Translations under genes and position numbers: made by a program
DNA from: Anaeromyxobacter oryzae
Lineage (GTDB): Bacteria > Myxococcota > Myxococcia > Myxococcales > Anaeromyxobacteraceae
Assembly: GCF_023169945.1 (NCBI RefSeq)
Contig: NZ_AP025591.1
Location: 3,902,481-3,966,480 of the forward strand
Length of the DNA stretch: 64,000 nucleotides
Direction: 5' to 3'
In this document: in pieces, positions 19,197 to 27,660 of the stretch
Numbering within the stretch: position 1 is the stretch's first letter
Layout of the letters: each line of letters begins with the position of its first letter
Notes under the pieces: generated by a model
The model's database searches: none
Told to the model about the DNA's origin: nothing
What the model saw: only the letters and a program-made list of their open reading frames with translations

Positions 19197-19326
19197 GCTG
19201 CCGCCCCCGCTCGCGGCACGATCTCGGGGGCGGCTCGGGCGTCACTGTCCGTCTACCCAGCGGGGCGTGTCCCGTCGCTCGAAGAGGTCGCTAGAGTCGC
19301 GCGGAGATCCTTCGGGGGAACCAACC

Positions 19327-22300
19327 ATGTCCTGTCGCCGCGCCGTCGTCGCGGTCGTCGCGCTCGTGGCGCTCGCCGCGCTGCCCGCCGCCGCCGCCCC
19401 TCGCCTTCGGGTGCAGCTGGAAGTGAACGGAGACTTCGCCCTCATCGGGAACACGCTCGGGTACGACTGCAACCCCGCGGTCCCCGCGCCGCTCGTCGGC
19501 GCCGTCGGGGCGTGCGGCACGGCCACGGAGGACACCGCGTCCGACGTCTACTGGCGATCGAACGCCAGCGCGTCCGGCGACGCGCCGGGCGCCGCGTTCG
19601 CGGACGTCTCCATCACGCCGGCGCAGGCGCGCTCCTCGGCCCGGCTCCGGCTGCCGCCCGGCGCCACGATCAAGTACGCCCGCATCTACTGGGGCGCGCT
19701 CGCGCCCAATCCCTGGACCGTCGGACCCGAGATCACGCTCGAGCGGCCGGGCGTCGCCGGCTCCGCCACCGTGCTCGCGGCGGACCGGCTGTCGAGCGCG
19801 ACGGCCGCGAACGGCGCGCTGTACTACCAGGGCACGGCGGAGGTGACCGCGCTCGTGTCGGCCTGGGCGGAGGGCGACTACCAGGTCTCGGGCATCACGG
19901 CGCCGGAGATCGCGAACCTGGACAGCGAGCACCCGTACGCCGCATGGGCGCTCGTCGTCTTCTACGAGGACGTCTCGGAGCCGCTGCGGAGCCTCACGCT
20001 CTTCGACGGGTTCGAGCTCGTGACGAAGTACGCGCAGACCGCGGACGTCTCGATCTCCGGGTTCCGGGTCCCCGACGCGGCGTTCGACGCGAAGCTCGGC
20101 GTCGTCGTGTACGAGGGCGACCAGCGCACCGACGGCGACTCCCTCCTCTTCAACGGGGCGGCGCTCTCCGACGCGAGCAACCCGGCGATCAACTTCTTCA
20201 ACGGCACGCGGACCTACCTCGGGCTCCCGGTGTCGAGCGCCGATCCGGCCCTGCCCCCGTGGTGGTCGAACGCCGGCGACCTCCCGCGCCTGACGGGCGC
20301 TGCGGACTCGATGGCGGGCCTCGATCTCGACGTGGTGGACGTCACGGCGAGCGTGCGGGGCGGTGACACGAGCGCCTCGGCGACGCTCACCACGAGCGAC
20401 GACACCTTCGCGCTCGGCGCCGTGATCACGTCCATCACGACGCTCCACCCGGACTTCGGGGGCCACCTGGAGAAGACCTGGCGCGACCTCGACGGCGACG
20501 GCGCCGTCCTCCCCGGCGACGTCATCGAGTACCGCCTCACCGCCACGAACGCCGGCAACGACGCCGCGGTCGGGACGGTGATCGTCGACCCGCTCCCGCC
20601 CGGCGTCACGTTCGTCGCCGGCTCGATCCAGACCGCCTGGACCGGCGCGCCCGAGCTCGCGCCGAGCACCGACGCGGCCGGCGACGACGTCGCCGAGTAC
20701 GATGCCGCCTCCCGCACCGTCACCGCGCGCGTCGGCCGGGGCGCGTCCGCGACGCAGGGCGGCGCGCTCGGCGCGGCCGTCGTCGCGCCGGCGACCGCCG
20801 CGGAGTGGGCGCGCGTCGTGTTCCGGGTGAGGGTGGACCCGGCGGTGGCGGGGCAGATCGTGAACCTCGCCACGATCCGCGCCGCCGGGGAGCACGGCGC
20901 GGCGGCGGCGACCGCGATCTCGGTCGCGCCCGCGGGCCCGCCGGGCTTCACGGTGGACGCCTGCGCCACCGACCTCGACTGCAGCGCGTCCGCCCCGCGC
21001 TGCGCCCCCGGATCGCCGCGCACGTGCGTGGGGTGCCTCGCCGACGCGGACTGCGGCGGCGCGACGCCGGTGTGCGACACCGCCGGCCAGGCCTGCCGTG
21101 GCGGCCCGAAGCTCGAGCCCGCCGCCCTCGAGCGCGCCGCGGTCGCGGGCGTCCCGGTGCCGTTCGGGCACGGGCTCTCGACCTGGAAGCTCGGCGGCGA
21201 GGTGGTCCCGCTCGCCGTCTTGGCGTCCGGGTGCGCGCCGCGCGTGGAGCTCGCGCGCGACGCGGGCGGCGCACCGGGTGAGGTGATCGCGGTGGACACG
21301 ACCGGCGACGGCGTCTTCGAGACCGTCGCGCACGACGAGGACGGCGACGGCAAGCCCGACCTCGGGCTCGCGACGTATGGGACGACCGTGCCGTTCTTCG
21401 TCACCGTCCGCGTCCCGGCGGACGCCGCGATCGGCTCGACCTGCACCGTCACGGTGACCGCCGGCGCCGGCGCCGGCCTGGTCTCCGCGGTGGACGTGGT
21501 GCGGGTCTCCCCGGCGATCACCTTCGGCCCGGACGACACGTTCGCCGCGGGACGCGGGCGCGTCGTCCCGAGCGGCGGACGGGCGCTCTTCCGCGGCGTG
21601 GTGCAGAACAACGGCTCGGCTCCGGCGGACGTCGCCCTCGCGGTGCAGCTCACCGCGACGCCCGCGCGCGACCTCGCGCCCGCGGTGGTCTACACGGATC
21701 CGGACGGCGACGGCGATCCGCGCGACGGGCGGGTGGTGCAGTCGCTCGCCGCGATCCCGCCGTTCGGCGGGCGGGCGAACGTCGTGGTGGCGCTCTCCGC
21801 CACCTCGCCCATCGGGACTCCGCTCGCGACGGGCGCGCGGATCCACGCCGAGGCGGTCGCGACGAGCGGTGGCGCGAGCGCGACCAAGCTCGCGGAGGCC
21901 CAGGTCGGCGTGCTCACCGCCTGCGCCGACGCGGCGTGCACCGTCCCCGCGGCGCGCTTCGCGCCGTGCGAGCCGGCCACCGTCCGCGCCGAGGGGCTCG
22001 TCCCCGGCGCGACGGGCTACGCCCTCCGGTGGTACGCCGGGACCGTGACGCCGACGGCGAGCACGGTCCCGTCCCGCAGCGTCGACGCGTGGGCGGTCGG
22101 CGGCGACGGCTCCGCCACGGACACGCTGCCGCTCGCGGCCGACGCCACGGCGTGGACCGTCGCGCTCGTGGACACCCGCGGCGGTGCGCCCGTCATCGTC
22201 GAGACGCTCTCGCTGCAGGTCGAGCGCGACGGCAACGTGACGGTGTCGCCGGACGGGCCCCCGTACGTCGGCGGGAACCCGTTCCACGCCGCGGCCCGGG

Positions 22301-22989
22301 TCGAGAACCGCGCCACGCAGGCGACGCTCCGCGCCACGCGGCTCCGCTGGACGGTGAGGGATCCCGCCGGCCGGGAGATGGCGCCTTCCGGCGCCTTCGG
22401 CGCGGGCGTCGGACCGACGCGGATGCGGGTCGGCCTCGACGTCCCCGCGGGCAAGACGGCCGACGACGCGCTCGCGGTGGCGGCCGCCGGGTTCGGGGGC
22501 ATCGGCCGCTACGCCGTCACGGCGGAGTGGCTGCTCTCCTGCGCCGACGCGCCGATCGCGACGTCGACGGCGAGCCTGGACGTGCCGCCCCCGCCGCCGA
22601 CGCTGACCGCGCCCGCTGCCGGCGCGGTGCTGAAGGACGCGCGCCCGACCTTCGCGGGCCTGGCGACGCCCGGCGCGAGCGTCACGGTGGACGTGGACGG
22701 CGCGACGCTCGGCCCGGTGGAAGCCGGCGCAGACGGCACGTTCGCGCTCGTCCCGGCGGCGGACCTGCCCGGCGGCGATCGCACCGCCCGCGCGATCCAG
22801 ACCGTGAACGGCGCGCCGTCGGCGGCCTCCGCCGCGGTGGCGTTCAAGATCGACGCCGGCAGCTCCGGCTGCGGGTGCCGCACGGGCGGCGCGGGCGCCG
22901 GCACTGCGCTCGCGCTCCTCGCGCTCGCCGCGGCGGCGCTCGCCCCGCGCCGCCGGCGGAGGGCCTGGGCGGCCGAGCGTGATTCGTGA
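19327..22989 (+). CDS. Large MYXO-CTERM surface protein with DUF11-like repeat
   Basis: 1220 aa secreted protein. Signal peptide 1-23 (ends LPAAAAP); a beta-rich N-terminal region with the YARIYWGALAP segment; a DUF11-like domain (about 375-535) holding WRDLDGDGAVLPGD and PLPPGVTFVAGSI; a Cys-rich stretch of DxDC type near 540-595; DxDxDG calcium-type loops (DTTGDGVF, DEDGDGKPD, DPDGDGDP); and a Big-type domain near 1085-1175. It ends with GCGC at 1181-1184, a hydrophobic helix and RRRRR, the MYXO-CTERM signal for processing and surface display in myxobacteria. The ATG at 19327 gives the signal peptide. It stands alone. Confidence 0.87.
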   Translation: MSCRRAVVAVVALVALAALPAAAAPRLRVQLEVNGDFALIGNTLGYDCNPAVPAPLVGAVGACGTATEDTASDVYWRSNASASGDAPGAAFADVSITPAQARSSARLRLPPGATIKYARIYWGALAPNPWTVGPEITLERPGVAGSATVLAADRLSSATAANGALYYQGTAEVTALVSAWAEGDYQVSGITAPEIANLDSEHPYAAWALVVFYEDVSEPLRSLTLFDGFELVTKYAQTADVSISGFRVPDAAFDAKLGVVVYEGDQRTDGDSLLFNGAALSDASNPAINFFNGTRTYLGLPVSSADPALPPWWSNAGDLPRLTGAADSMAGLDLDVVDVTASVRGGDTSASATLTTSDDTFALGAVITSITTLHPDFGGHLEKTWRDLDGDGAVLPGDVIEYRLTATNAGNDAAVGTVIVDPLPPGVTFVAGSIQTAWTGAPELAPSTDAAGDDVAEYDAASRTVTARVGRGASATQGGALGAAVVAPATAAEWARVVFRVRVDPAVAGQIVNLATIRAAGEHGAAAATAISVAPAGPPGFTVDACATDLDCSASAPRCAPGSPRTCVGCLADADCGGATPVCDTAGQACRGGPKLEPAALERAAVAGVPVPFGHGLSTWKLGGEVVPLAVLASGCAPRVELARDAGGAPGEVIAVDTTGDGVFETVAHDEDGDGKPDLGLATYGTTVPFFVTVRVPADAAIGSTCTVTVTAGAGAGLVSAVDVVRVSPAITFGPDDTFAAGRGRVVPSGGRALFRGVVQNNGSAPADVALAVQLTATPARDLAPAVVYTDPDGDGDPRDGRVVQSLAAIPPFGGRANVVVALSATSPIGTPLATGARIHAEAVATSGGASATKLAEAQVGVLTACADAACTVPAARFAPCEPATVRAEGLVPGATGYALRWYAGTVTPTASTVPSRSVDAWAVGGDGSATDTLPLAADATAWTVALVDTRGGAPVIVETLSLQVERDGNVTVSPDGPPYVGGNPFHAAARVENRATQATLRATRLRWTVRDPAGREMAPSGAFGAGVGPTRMRVGLDVPAGKTADDALAVAAAGFGGIGRYAVTAEWLLSCADAPIATSTASLDVPPPPPTLTAPAAGAVLKDARPTFAGLATPGASVTVDVDGATLGPVEAGADGTFALVPAADLPGGDRTARAIQTVNGAPSAASAAVAFKIDAGSSGCGCRTGGAGAGTALALLALAAAALAPRRRRRAWAAERDS

Positions 22990-23018
22990 ACGGCGGGTGG
23001 GGGCCCCGCGCAGCGGGG

Positions 23019-23035
23019 GAGGGGCGCAGCCCCTC
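23019..23035. repeat. gaggggc-gca-gcccctc mini-hairpin
   Basis: A perfect 7 bp stem with a gca loop, 30 nt after the MYXO-CTERM gene stop. It may act as a GC-rich transcription end. Related sequences are at 10643-10655 and 23101-23114. Confidence 0.6.
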
Positions 23036-23108
23036 TCCGCGGGGCAGCCGCGCGCAGCCGCGAAGCGGCGAGCACGGCGCAGGGCCCGCGCAGCGGGGGT
23101 GGGGGCGC

Positions 23109-23276
23109 AGCCCTGACGATTCATCACATCTCGGACCACCGCGACCGTCGCCGCAGGGACGCCGCGTCTGTGTTGGCGAGCGGGGAAGGGCTCTAGAAGA
23201 AGGGGGACGGCCGGGGCGTGGCCGCAGGGGCGAGACGTCGCCGCGGGGATCGGCCACCAAGAAGCCTGCGTCGCGA
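23109..23276 (-). repeat. HNH-associated repeat, copy A (minus orientation)
   Basis: Read on the minus strand it begins gcgacgcaggcttcttggtg, continues gccgatccccgcggcgacgt, includes ccggccgtcccc and cccttccccgctc, and ends gtgatgaatcgtcagggc. The same order of blocks is found in copies B and C. It lies 3' of the truncated HNH gene with its caggcttcttgg end facing that gene. Confidence 0.8.
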
Positions 23277-23336
23277 CGGCGGCGATGGGGTCCGGCCAGC
23301 CGGAGGCTTCGGGAGGCGCTCCGCCGCGCCCGACGG

Positions 23337-24287
23337 TCACGTCGGCCCGGTCAGGGCCGCGGCGGGAACTTCGGAGCGCGCACCCGCCGAGCCGGCGTCG
23401 CGGCGTCCCGTCGCCGCGGTGGCCTTCCGGGCCGGCGCGTACCTGTCCATCCATGCATCGCCGAAGATTTTCCGTGCGGCGAGCAAGTTGTGCCGAGCGC
23501 AGAGGAGGCGAACGTTCTCGATCGTCGACTTCCCGCCGAGCGCCTTCGGCTGGATGTGATCGTACTGGAGACGGTGGCGCGAGCCGCAGACGCCGCCGTT
23601 CTCGAGAGCCCACCGACAGCAGCCGCCGTCCCGCACCCACACCGCCCGCTTCACCTCCGCCGGGATGTGGTCCGGTCTCGACGGCCGCTTCTCGCGCCGC
23701 GGCTTCTCGACCAGGCCCTTCCGCTTCTTGGCCCGGTCGAGGAGGAGGTCGAGCGCGACCTCGAGGATCTCCTCGGTGCTCGCCCCCGGATGCGAGTGGG
23801 AGAGCGCGTCCCTGGCGTCGGCAACCTTCGCCTCGAACCGCTTCGTGACGGTGAGGTGCATCCGGCGGAGGTCGGCGGTGAGCGGCTCGAAGGTCGGCGG
23901 CGTCGTCCGGGAAATCGGGCCATTCACGGTCCGTGTGGCCACTTTGGCATCGGCGAGTTCTGCCGGCGAACCGGGCGCAATGACGCAGGCGGTCGCCGGC
24001 GCGCCGAGTTCGAGCGCTGCGGCGGGTTCGGGGTCGCGCACTGGTCGCGCCGCGGCCGCGACGCGAACGGTCGTCACGACCTCCCGGCGCGGAGGACGCT
24101 CCGCCGGCTTCAGCTCCGCGACGACCGCCCGCGCCTCCTGCTTCGAGAGGTGGAGGAACCGGGGGATCACCTGGTCCCGGTTCTCCGGCGTGAGCACCTG
24201 GGCGAGCTCGCCGACGGTGGAGAGGCACAGCTTGCCGTCCTCGAGCGGCTCGACCAGCTCGGAGAAGCTCGAGCGCTGGCGCGAGAA
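23337..24287 (-). pseudogene. 5'-truncated HNH endonuclease
   Basis: A paralogue of the intact 355-aa HNH protein at 58910-59977. Homology in this frame begins at 24287, just after an in-frame TGA (24290-24288), with FSELVEPLEDGKLCLSTVGEL matching about residue 69 of the intact copy. The first ~68 residues are therefore missing. No ATG, GTG or TTG lies in the first 30 homologous codons; the first is a GTG at 24197 (286 aa). The HNH core is kept: CGSRHRLQYDHIQPKALGG, then ENVRLLCARHN and GDAWMDRYAP. An extra Ala/Gly/Arg tail follows. It is either a decaying copy or a short form that may still be made. Confidence 0.75.
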
Positions 24288-24490
24288 TCAGCGCGCTGCG
24301 TCGCGCCGGGGTTCGGACGCCGCTCGCGTCGCTCCGCGCGGCGTGGAGCGCTGCGAGAGCGGCGCTCTCGCGCGGGCGCGACGCGCGATCCGCGAGTGCG
24401 CCGGAGACGTGTCAATTGCGCGACGCGATCCGTTGGGTTCCCTCGAACGCGCCCGCATCCGCGTCTCGCGCCGGGAGCTCGCCGTCATTG
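24288..24490. other. Spacer between truncated HNH gene and repeat copy B
   Basis: 203 nt rich in cgcg motifs with no gene and no similarity that I can see to the N-terminal coding part of the intact HNH gene. It is the replacement sequence at the truncation point. Confidence 0.5.
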
Positions 24491-24655
24491 CGACGCAGGC
24501 TTCTTGGTAGCCGATCCACGCGGTCGACGTTTCCCCACCGCGGACCCGCCTCGGCCGGCCCCTTCTCAGCCCTCCTTCACTTTCACCGATCAAGACCGGC
24601 CGGGCGCAAGGCGCCGGTTCTCGTTCGGCTCGTGATGAATCATGAGGGGCGCAGC
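24491..24655 (+). repeat. HNH-associated repeat, copy B (plus orientation)
   Basis: Begins cgacgcaggcttcttggtag, continues gccgatccacgcggtcgacg, includes ccggccccttctcagccc and ends gtgatgaatcatgaggggc. It lies on the 5' side of the truncated HNH gene in inverted orientation to copy A. It is more diverged from A and C in the middle. Confidence 0.8.
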
Positions 24656-24661
24656 ACCCGC

Positions 24662-25180
24662 TCAATACGTGATGAGGGAGTGCACGCGCTCCGGCCCGAG
24701 CCGTCGCGCGCCATGGAGGAACGAGAGCTCGACGAGGAACGAGAAGGACACGAGCTCCGCCCCCTGGCGCGCGACGAGCCGGCCCACCGCGTCCGCGGTG
24801 CCGCCCGTCGCGAGCACGTCGTCGACCACGAGGACGCGCTCGCCGGGACCCACCGCGTCGACGTGCAGCTCCAGCGCGTTCTCGCCGTACTCGAGCGCGT
24901 AGACCTCGCGGATGGTCTGCCAGGGGAGCTTGCCGGGCTTGCGGGCCACGGTGAGGCCCGCGCCGAGCGCGTACGCGAGCGGCGCGGCGAAGAGGAACCC
25001 GCGCGACTCGATCCCGACGATCTTGTGGATCCGCTCGCCCTTCCAGCGCGCGATGAACGCGTCGATGACCTCGCGGAAGATCGCCGGATCGGAGAGAGCG
25101 GGCGTGATGTCCTTGAAGACGATCCCCTTCTGCGGGAAGTCGGGGACGTCGCGGATCCGGGCGCGGACGGCATCCATCAT
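24662..25180 (-). CDS. apt: Adenine phosphoribosyltransferase
   Basis: Purine salvage enzyme converting adenine and PRPP to AMP in the cytoplasm; 172 aa, normal length. Motifs: [16 protein letters not shown] (N-terminal, typical of APRT), [24 protein letters not shown] and the PRPP-binding loop [14 protein letters not shown]. The ATG at 25180 begins [16 protein letters not shown]. It is the last gene of a surE - nlpD-like - apt run, 46 nt after the nlpD-like stop, but has its own -10-like element. Confidence 0.97.
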   Translation of the reverse strand: MMDAVRARIRDVPDFPQKGIVFKDITPALSDPAIFREVIDAFIARWKGERIHKIVGIESRGFLFAAPLAYALGAGLTVARKPGKLPWQTIREVYALEYGENALELHVDAVGPGERVLVVDDVLATGGTADAVGRLVARQGAELVSFSFLVELSFLHGARRLGPERVHSLITY

Positions 25181-25189
25181 GGCCCGCGT

Positions 25190-25195
25190 ACCTTA
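25190..25195 (-). promoter_or_regulatory. -10 element TAAGGT, leaderless type
   Basis: TAAGGT on the minus strand, 9 nt before the apt ATG. Confidence 0.4.
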
Positions 25196-25226
25196 GCACG
25201 GGATCCGCGGCCGGTCGGCGCGGCGC

Positions 25227-26063
25227 TCACGGCAGGAAGAGCAGGGGGTTGCGGGGCCGCGTCCCCTGCCGGACCTCGAAGTGGAGGTGGGGGCCGGTCG
25301 TCCGGCCGGTCTGCCCGACCCGGGCGATGGGCTGCCCGCGGCGCACGCGGGCGCCGTCCTTCACGAGCACCTCGGACGCGTGCGCGTACAGCGTGACGAT
25401 CCCGTCGTCGTGGCGGAGGATCACGATCTCGCCGTAGCCGGCCTGCTCGCCCGCGTAGATGACGGTGCCGTCCGCGGCCGCGCCGACGGCGGTCCCCTCG
25501 GGCGCCGCGATGTCGATGCCGTCGTGGCGCTGCCCCGCGCGGACGCCGAACCGGCCGTAGAGGACGCCGCGGAGCGGCCACGCGAGCGGAGCGTGCGCGC
25601 GCGGCGGCGAGGCGGCGGACCGCCCCGGCCCCGGAGGCGGATCGGCGGGCGGATCGGCCGGAGGACCGCCCCGGTCGGCGGCGGCGTCGAGGGCCGCGGC
25701 GATCGAGGGCGGCGGCGTGGCGGTCGCGCGGGCCGTCGCCGTGGCGGCGTCCGCGGGCGGCACGGTCACCACGCCCGCCGCGCCGGGCACGAACAGCTCC
25801 GCGCCCGCCGCGACGGCTCGCGGATCGGCGATGCCGTTCGTCTCCATGAGGTCACGCGGATCGATGCCGTACGCGCGCGCGATGCGCCAGACGGTCTCGC
25901 CGCGTTGCACGACGTGCACGACGCCGACCAGGGCGGGCTCGTCGTGACCGGGATCCGGGGAGAGCGGGATGGGGAGGACGCGCGAGGCCGGGCGGAGCGG
26001 AGCGACCGGCGCGCAGGCGAGGACGAGGAGGGCCGCGGCGATCGCCGCCGCGGGGCGGTTCAC
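25227..26063 (-). CDS. LysM-M23 lipoprotein (NlpD-like)
   Basis: 278 aa lipoprotein (LVLAC, Cys17). One LysM domain (about 48-95: VHVVQRGETVWRIARAYGID ...) binds peptidoglycan. A Pro/Ala-rich linker leads to an M23 domain (about 165-278) with RHDGIDIAAPEG and the C-terminal HLHFEV. The first zinc His and Asp (H-x3-D) and the HxH are present, so unlike E. coli NlpD it may be catalytically active. Its GTG overlaps the surE stop by 4 nt (GTGA), showing translational coupling. Predicted role: envelope splitting or amidase activation. Confidence 0.9.
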   Translation of the reverse strand: MNRPAAAIAAALLVLACAPVAPLRPASRVLPIPLSPDPGHDEPALVGVVHVVQRGETVWRIARAYGIDPRDLMETNGIADPRAVAAGAELFVPGAAGVVTVPPADAATATARATATPPPSIAAALDAAADRGGPPADPPADPPPGPGRSAASPPRAHAPLAWPLRGVLYGRFGVRAGQRHDGIDIAAPEGTAVGAAADGTVIYAGEQAGYGEIVILRHDDGIVTLYAHASEVLVKDGARVRRGQPIARVGQTGRTTGPHLHFEVRQGTRPRNPLLFLP

Positions 26064-26824
26064 GGGGCCGGCTCCTTCGTGAACCCCGGCACCGTCCAGC
26101 TCCGGAGCTGCTGCAGCATCGGGTCGTGCGTCGAGTCGAGGTGCAGCGGCGTGACGGCGACGAGCCCCTCGAGCTGCGCGGTGTTGCAGTCCGACCCCGG
26201 GATGTCCTCGTTGCGCGCGCCGCCCTCGCCGCCGATCCAGTAGTACTTCCGGCCGCGCGGGTCGGTCTTCTCGACGACCTCGTTCCCGTACGTCCGCCGG
26301 CCGAGGCGCGTGAACCGGTAGCCGCGGACCGGGCCCGGCGGGACGTTCACGTTGAGCAGCATCGGCGCGGGCGGCGCCGACGCGATCATCTGGCGCGCGA
26401 GCGCCGCGGCGAAGCGGGCCGCCTCCGCGAAGTCGTGCGGCGGCGGGGCCGCCAGCGACACGGCGACGGCGTTCACGCCGAGCAGCGCGGCCTCCATCGC
26501 GGCGGCGACGGTGCCGGAGTACAGGACGTCGTTGCCGAGGTTCGGCCCGTGGTTCACGCCGGACACCACGACGTCCGGCTGCGCCTGCCGGAGCACCAGG
26601 TTGAGGCCCATGTACACCGCGTCCGTCGGCGTGCCGTCCACCGCGTACCAGCGCGGCGCGACCTCGATCATCCGGAGCGGGCGGTGCAGCGAGATGGCGT
26701 GGGACGACGCGGACTGCTCGCGGTCCGGCGCGACGACCCAGACCTCGTCCCCCTCGAACGCGGCCGCGAGCGCGCGCAGGCCCGCCGCGTGAACCCCGTC
26801 GTCGTTCGAGAGCAGGACGCGCAC
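26060..26824 (-). CDS. surE: 5'-nucleotidase SurE
   Basis: Nucleoside 5'-monophosphate phosphatase, 254 aa. N-terminal metal site VLLSNDDGVHAAG, WVVAPDREQSASSHAISL, VVSGVNHGPNLGNDVLYSGT and VNVNVPPGP-like LLNVNVPPG are all present. In many proteobacteria surE is followed by pcm, nlpD and rpoS; here pcm is absent and nlpD follows directly with a 4 nt overlap. The GTG at 26824 has a -10 element 7 nt in front and no Shine-Dalgarno. Confidence 0.96.
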   Translation of the reverse strand: MRVLLSNDDGVHAAGLRALAAAFEGDEVWVVAPDREQSASSHAISLHRPLRMIEVAPRWYAVDGTPTDAVYMGLNLVLRQAQPDVVVSGVNHGPNLGNDVLYSGTVAAAMEAALLGVNAVAVSLAAPPPHDFAEAARFAAALARQMIASAPPAPMLLNVNVPPGPVRGYRFTRLGRRTYGNEVVEKTDPRGRKYYWIGGEGGARNEDIPGSDCNTAQLEGLVAVTPLHLDSTHDPMLQQLRSWTVPGFTKEPAP

Positions 26825-26831
26825 GGGCGTG

Positions 26832-26837
26832 AATCTA
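26832..26837 (-). promoter_or_regulatory. -10 element TAGATT, leaderless type
   Basis: TAGATT on the minus strand, 7 nt before the surE GTG; probably drives surE - nlpD-like - apt. Confidence 0.5.
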
Positions 26838-26899
26838 CCAACGGCGGCCCTCGCCCGCCAGGCGCGGGCGGGCCGTCCCGCGACGCCCGCGGCCGTGCT

Positions 26900-27388
26900 T
26901 CAGTCGAGCCGCTCGAGCTCCGAGACGAGCGCCTCCGCGAGCGTGCGCGCGGCCGTGACGGTGCGTGGCGGGAGCCGGCCGAGGGCGCGGCGCACCGCGA
27001 TCTCCACCGTGCCGGCGCGGACGTCGTCGATCTCGCGGCCGCGCGCCGTGAGGTGCAGCAGCGCCCGCCGCGCGTCGGCGGGATCGGCGCGCCGCTCGAC
27101 CATGCCGCGCGTCTCGAGGCGCTTCAGCACGCCGGTGAGCGTGCTCGGGTGCAGGTGGAGGATGTCCGAGACCGCGCCCGCGGAGATGCCGGGGTTCCGC
27201 CCCACGATCCGGATGACGAGCCGCTGCGGGCCGGTGACCCCGACGCGCGACTCCATCCGCTTCGACGCGGACTGCAGGGCGTGATCGAGGGACCAGAGCG
27301 TCCGCATGAACTCGAGGACCGGGCCGAGGTTCCGGTCCGGCTCGGCTGCGGTCTGGGCGGCGGCGACGGCGTGCAATGGGCGCGGCAT
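26900..27388 (-). CDS. MarR-family transcriptional regulator
   Basis: 162 aa winged-helix repressor type. The helix-turn-helix and wing are visible: GISAGAVSDILHLHPSTLTG, VLKRLETRGMVERRADPADA and RRALLHLTARG. Flanking helices for dimerisation are at both ends. The ATG at 27388 is chosen; upstream in-frame codons run into the AT-richer region that should carry the promoter. It is divergent from an MFS transporter gene 272 nt away, a layout typical for a MarR regulator and its target, so it probably controls that transporter. No clean palindrome is seen. Confidence 0.88.
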   Translation of the reverse strand: MPRPLHAVAAAQTAAEPDRNLGPVLEFMRTLWSLDHALQSASKRMESRVGVTGPQRLVIRIVGRNPGISAGAVSDILHLHPSTLTGVLKRLETRGMVERRADPADARRALLHLTARGREIDDVRAGTVEIAVRRALGRLPPRTVTAARTLAEALVSELERLD

Positions 27389-27660
27389 CCCTTCATTGGA
27401 CCTCAGAAATTTGTGTTTTGCTACCTTTCCGGGAGGGACATTCTGCCGCAGTTTCCGCGGCTGAGACTCGGACTCACCGTGCGTGCGCGCCGCGGTGGCC
27501 ACGCGGTGCATCCGGCCTGCCCACATCGTCCGCGGGTGTCGCCCGATGTCGGTCGGACGCTCCCAGGGTGCGCGGGCCGCCCGCCGGGCCGCCGGCTGAC
27601 GGCGTGGGCCCCGACGTGCCAGACTGCGCGAGCGCTCTGAGGGGGGCGCGACCGCGACCC

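Larger units (their letters stand above)
22990..23336. other. Gene-free spacer with hairpins and repeat copy A
   Basis: 347 nt without a gene. It contains two near-repeats of a gcgcagcggggg-ggggcgcagccc block (about 23009-23035 and 23091-23114) and repeat copy A (23109-23276). Nothing else is recognised. Confidence 0.6.
23109..24655. mobile_element. Putative HNH element bounded by inverted repeats A and B
   Basis: About 1.5 kb with a truncated HNH endonuclease gene in the middle and two related ~170 bp repeats in opposite orientation at the ends, both pointing their caggcttcttgg end inward. No transposase is present. It sits between the MYXO-CTERM gene and apt, reaching within a few bases of the apt stop. 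Mobility is inferred from the structure and from the second HNH-plus-repeat locus at 58.9-60.6 kb. Confidence 0.45.

Noticed and set aside
23109..23276. Shared translated phrase (ATQAS ... APAVP) in repeat copies A and C as a possible conserved peptide
   Set aside because: Copy B has a stop within the phrase and a shifted frame; the similarity is explained by DNA-level repeat identity.
19291..24228. A very long minus-strand open frame (over 1600 codons) opposite the MYXO-CTERM gene
   Set aside because: Its translation is Arg/Gly/Ala low complexity with no domain. It is an antisense shadow caused by the lack of AT-rich stop codons in GC-rich DNA.
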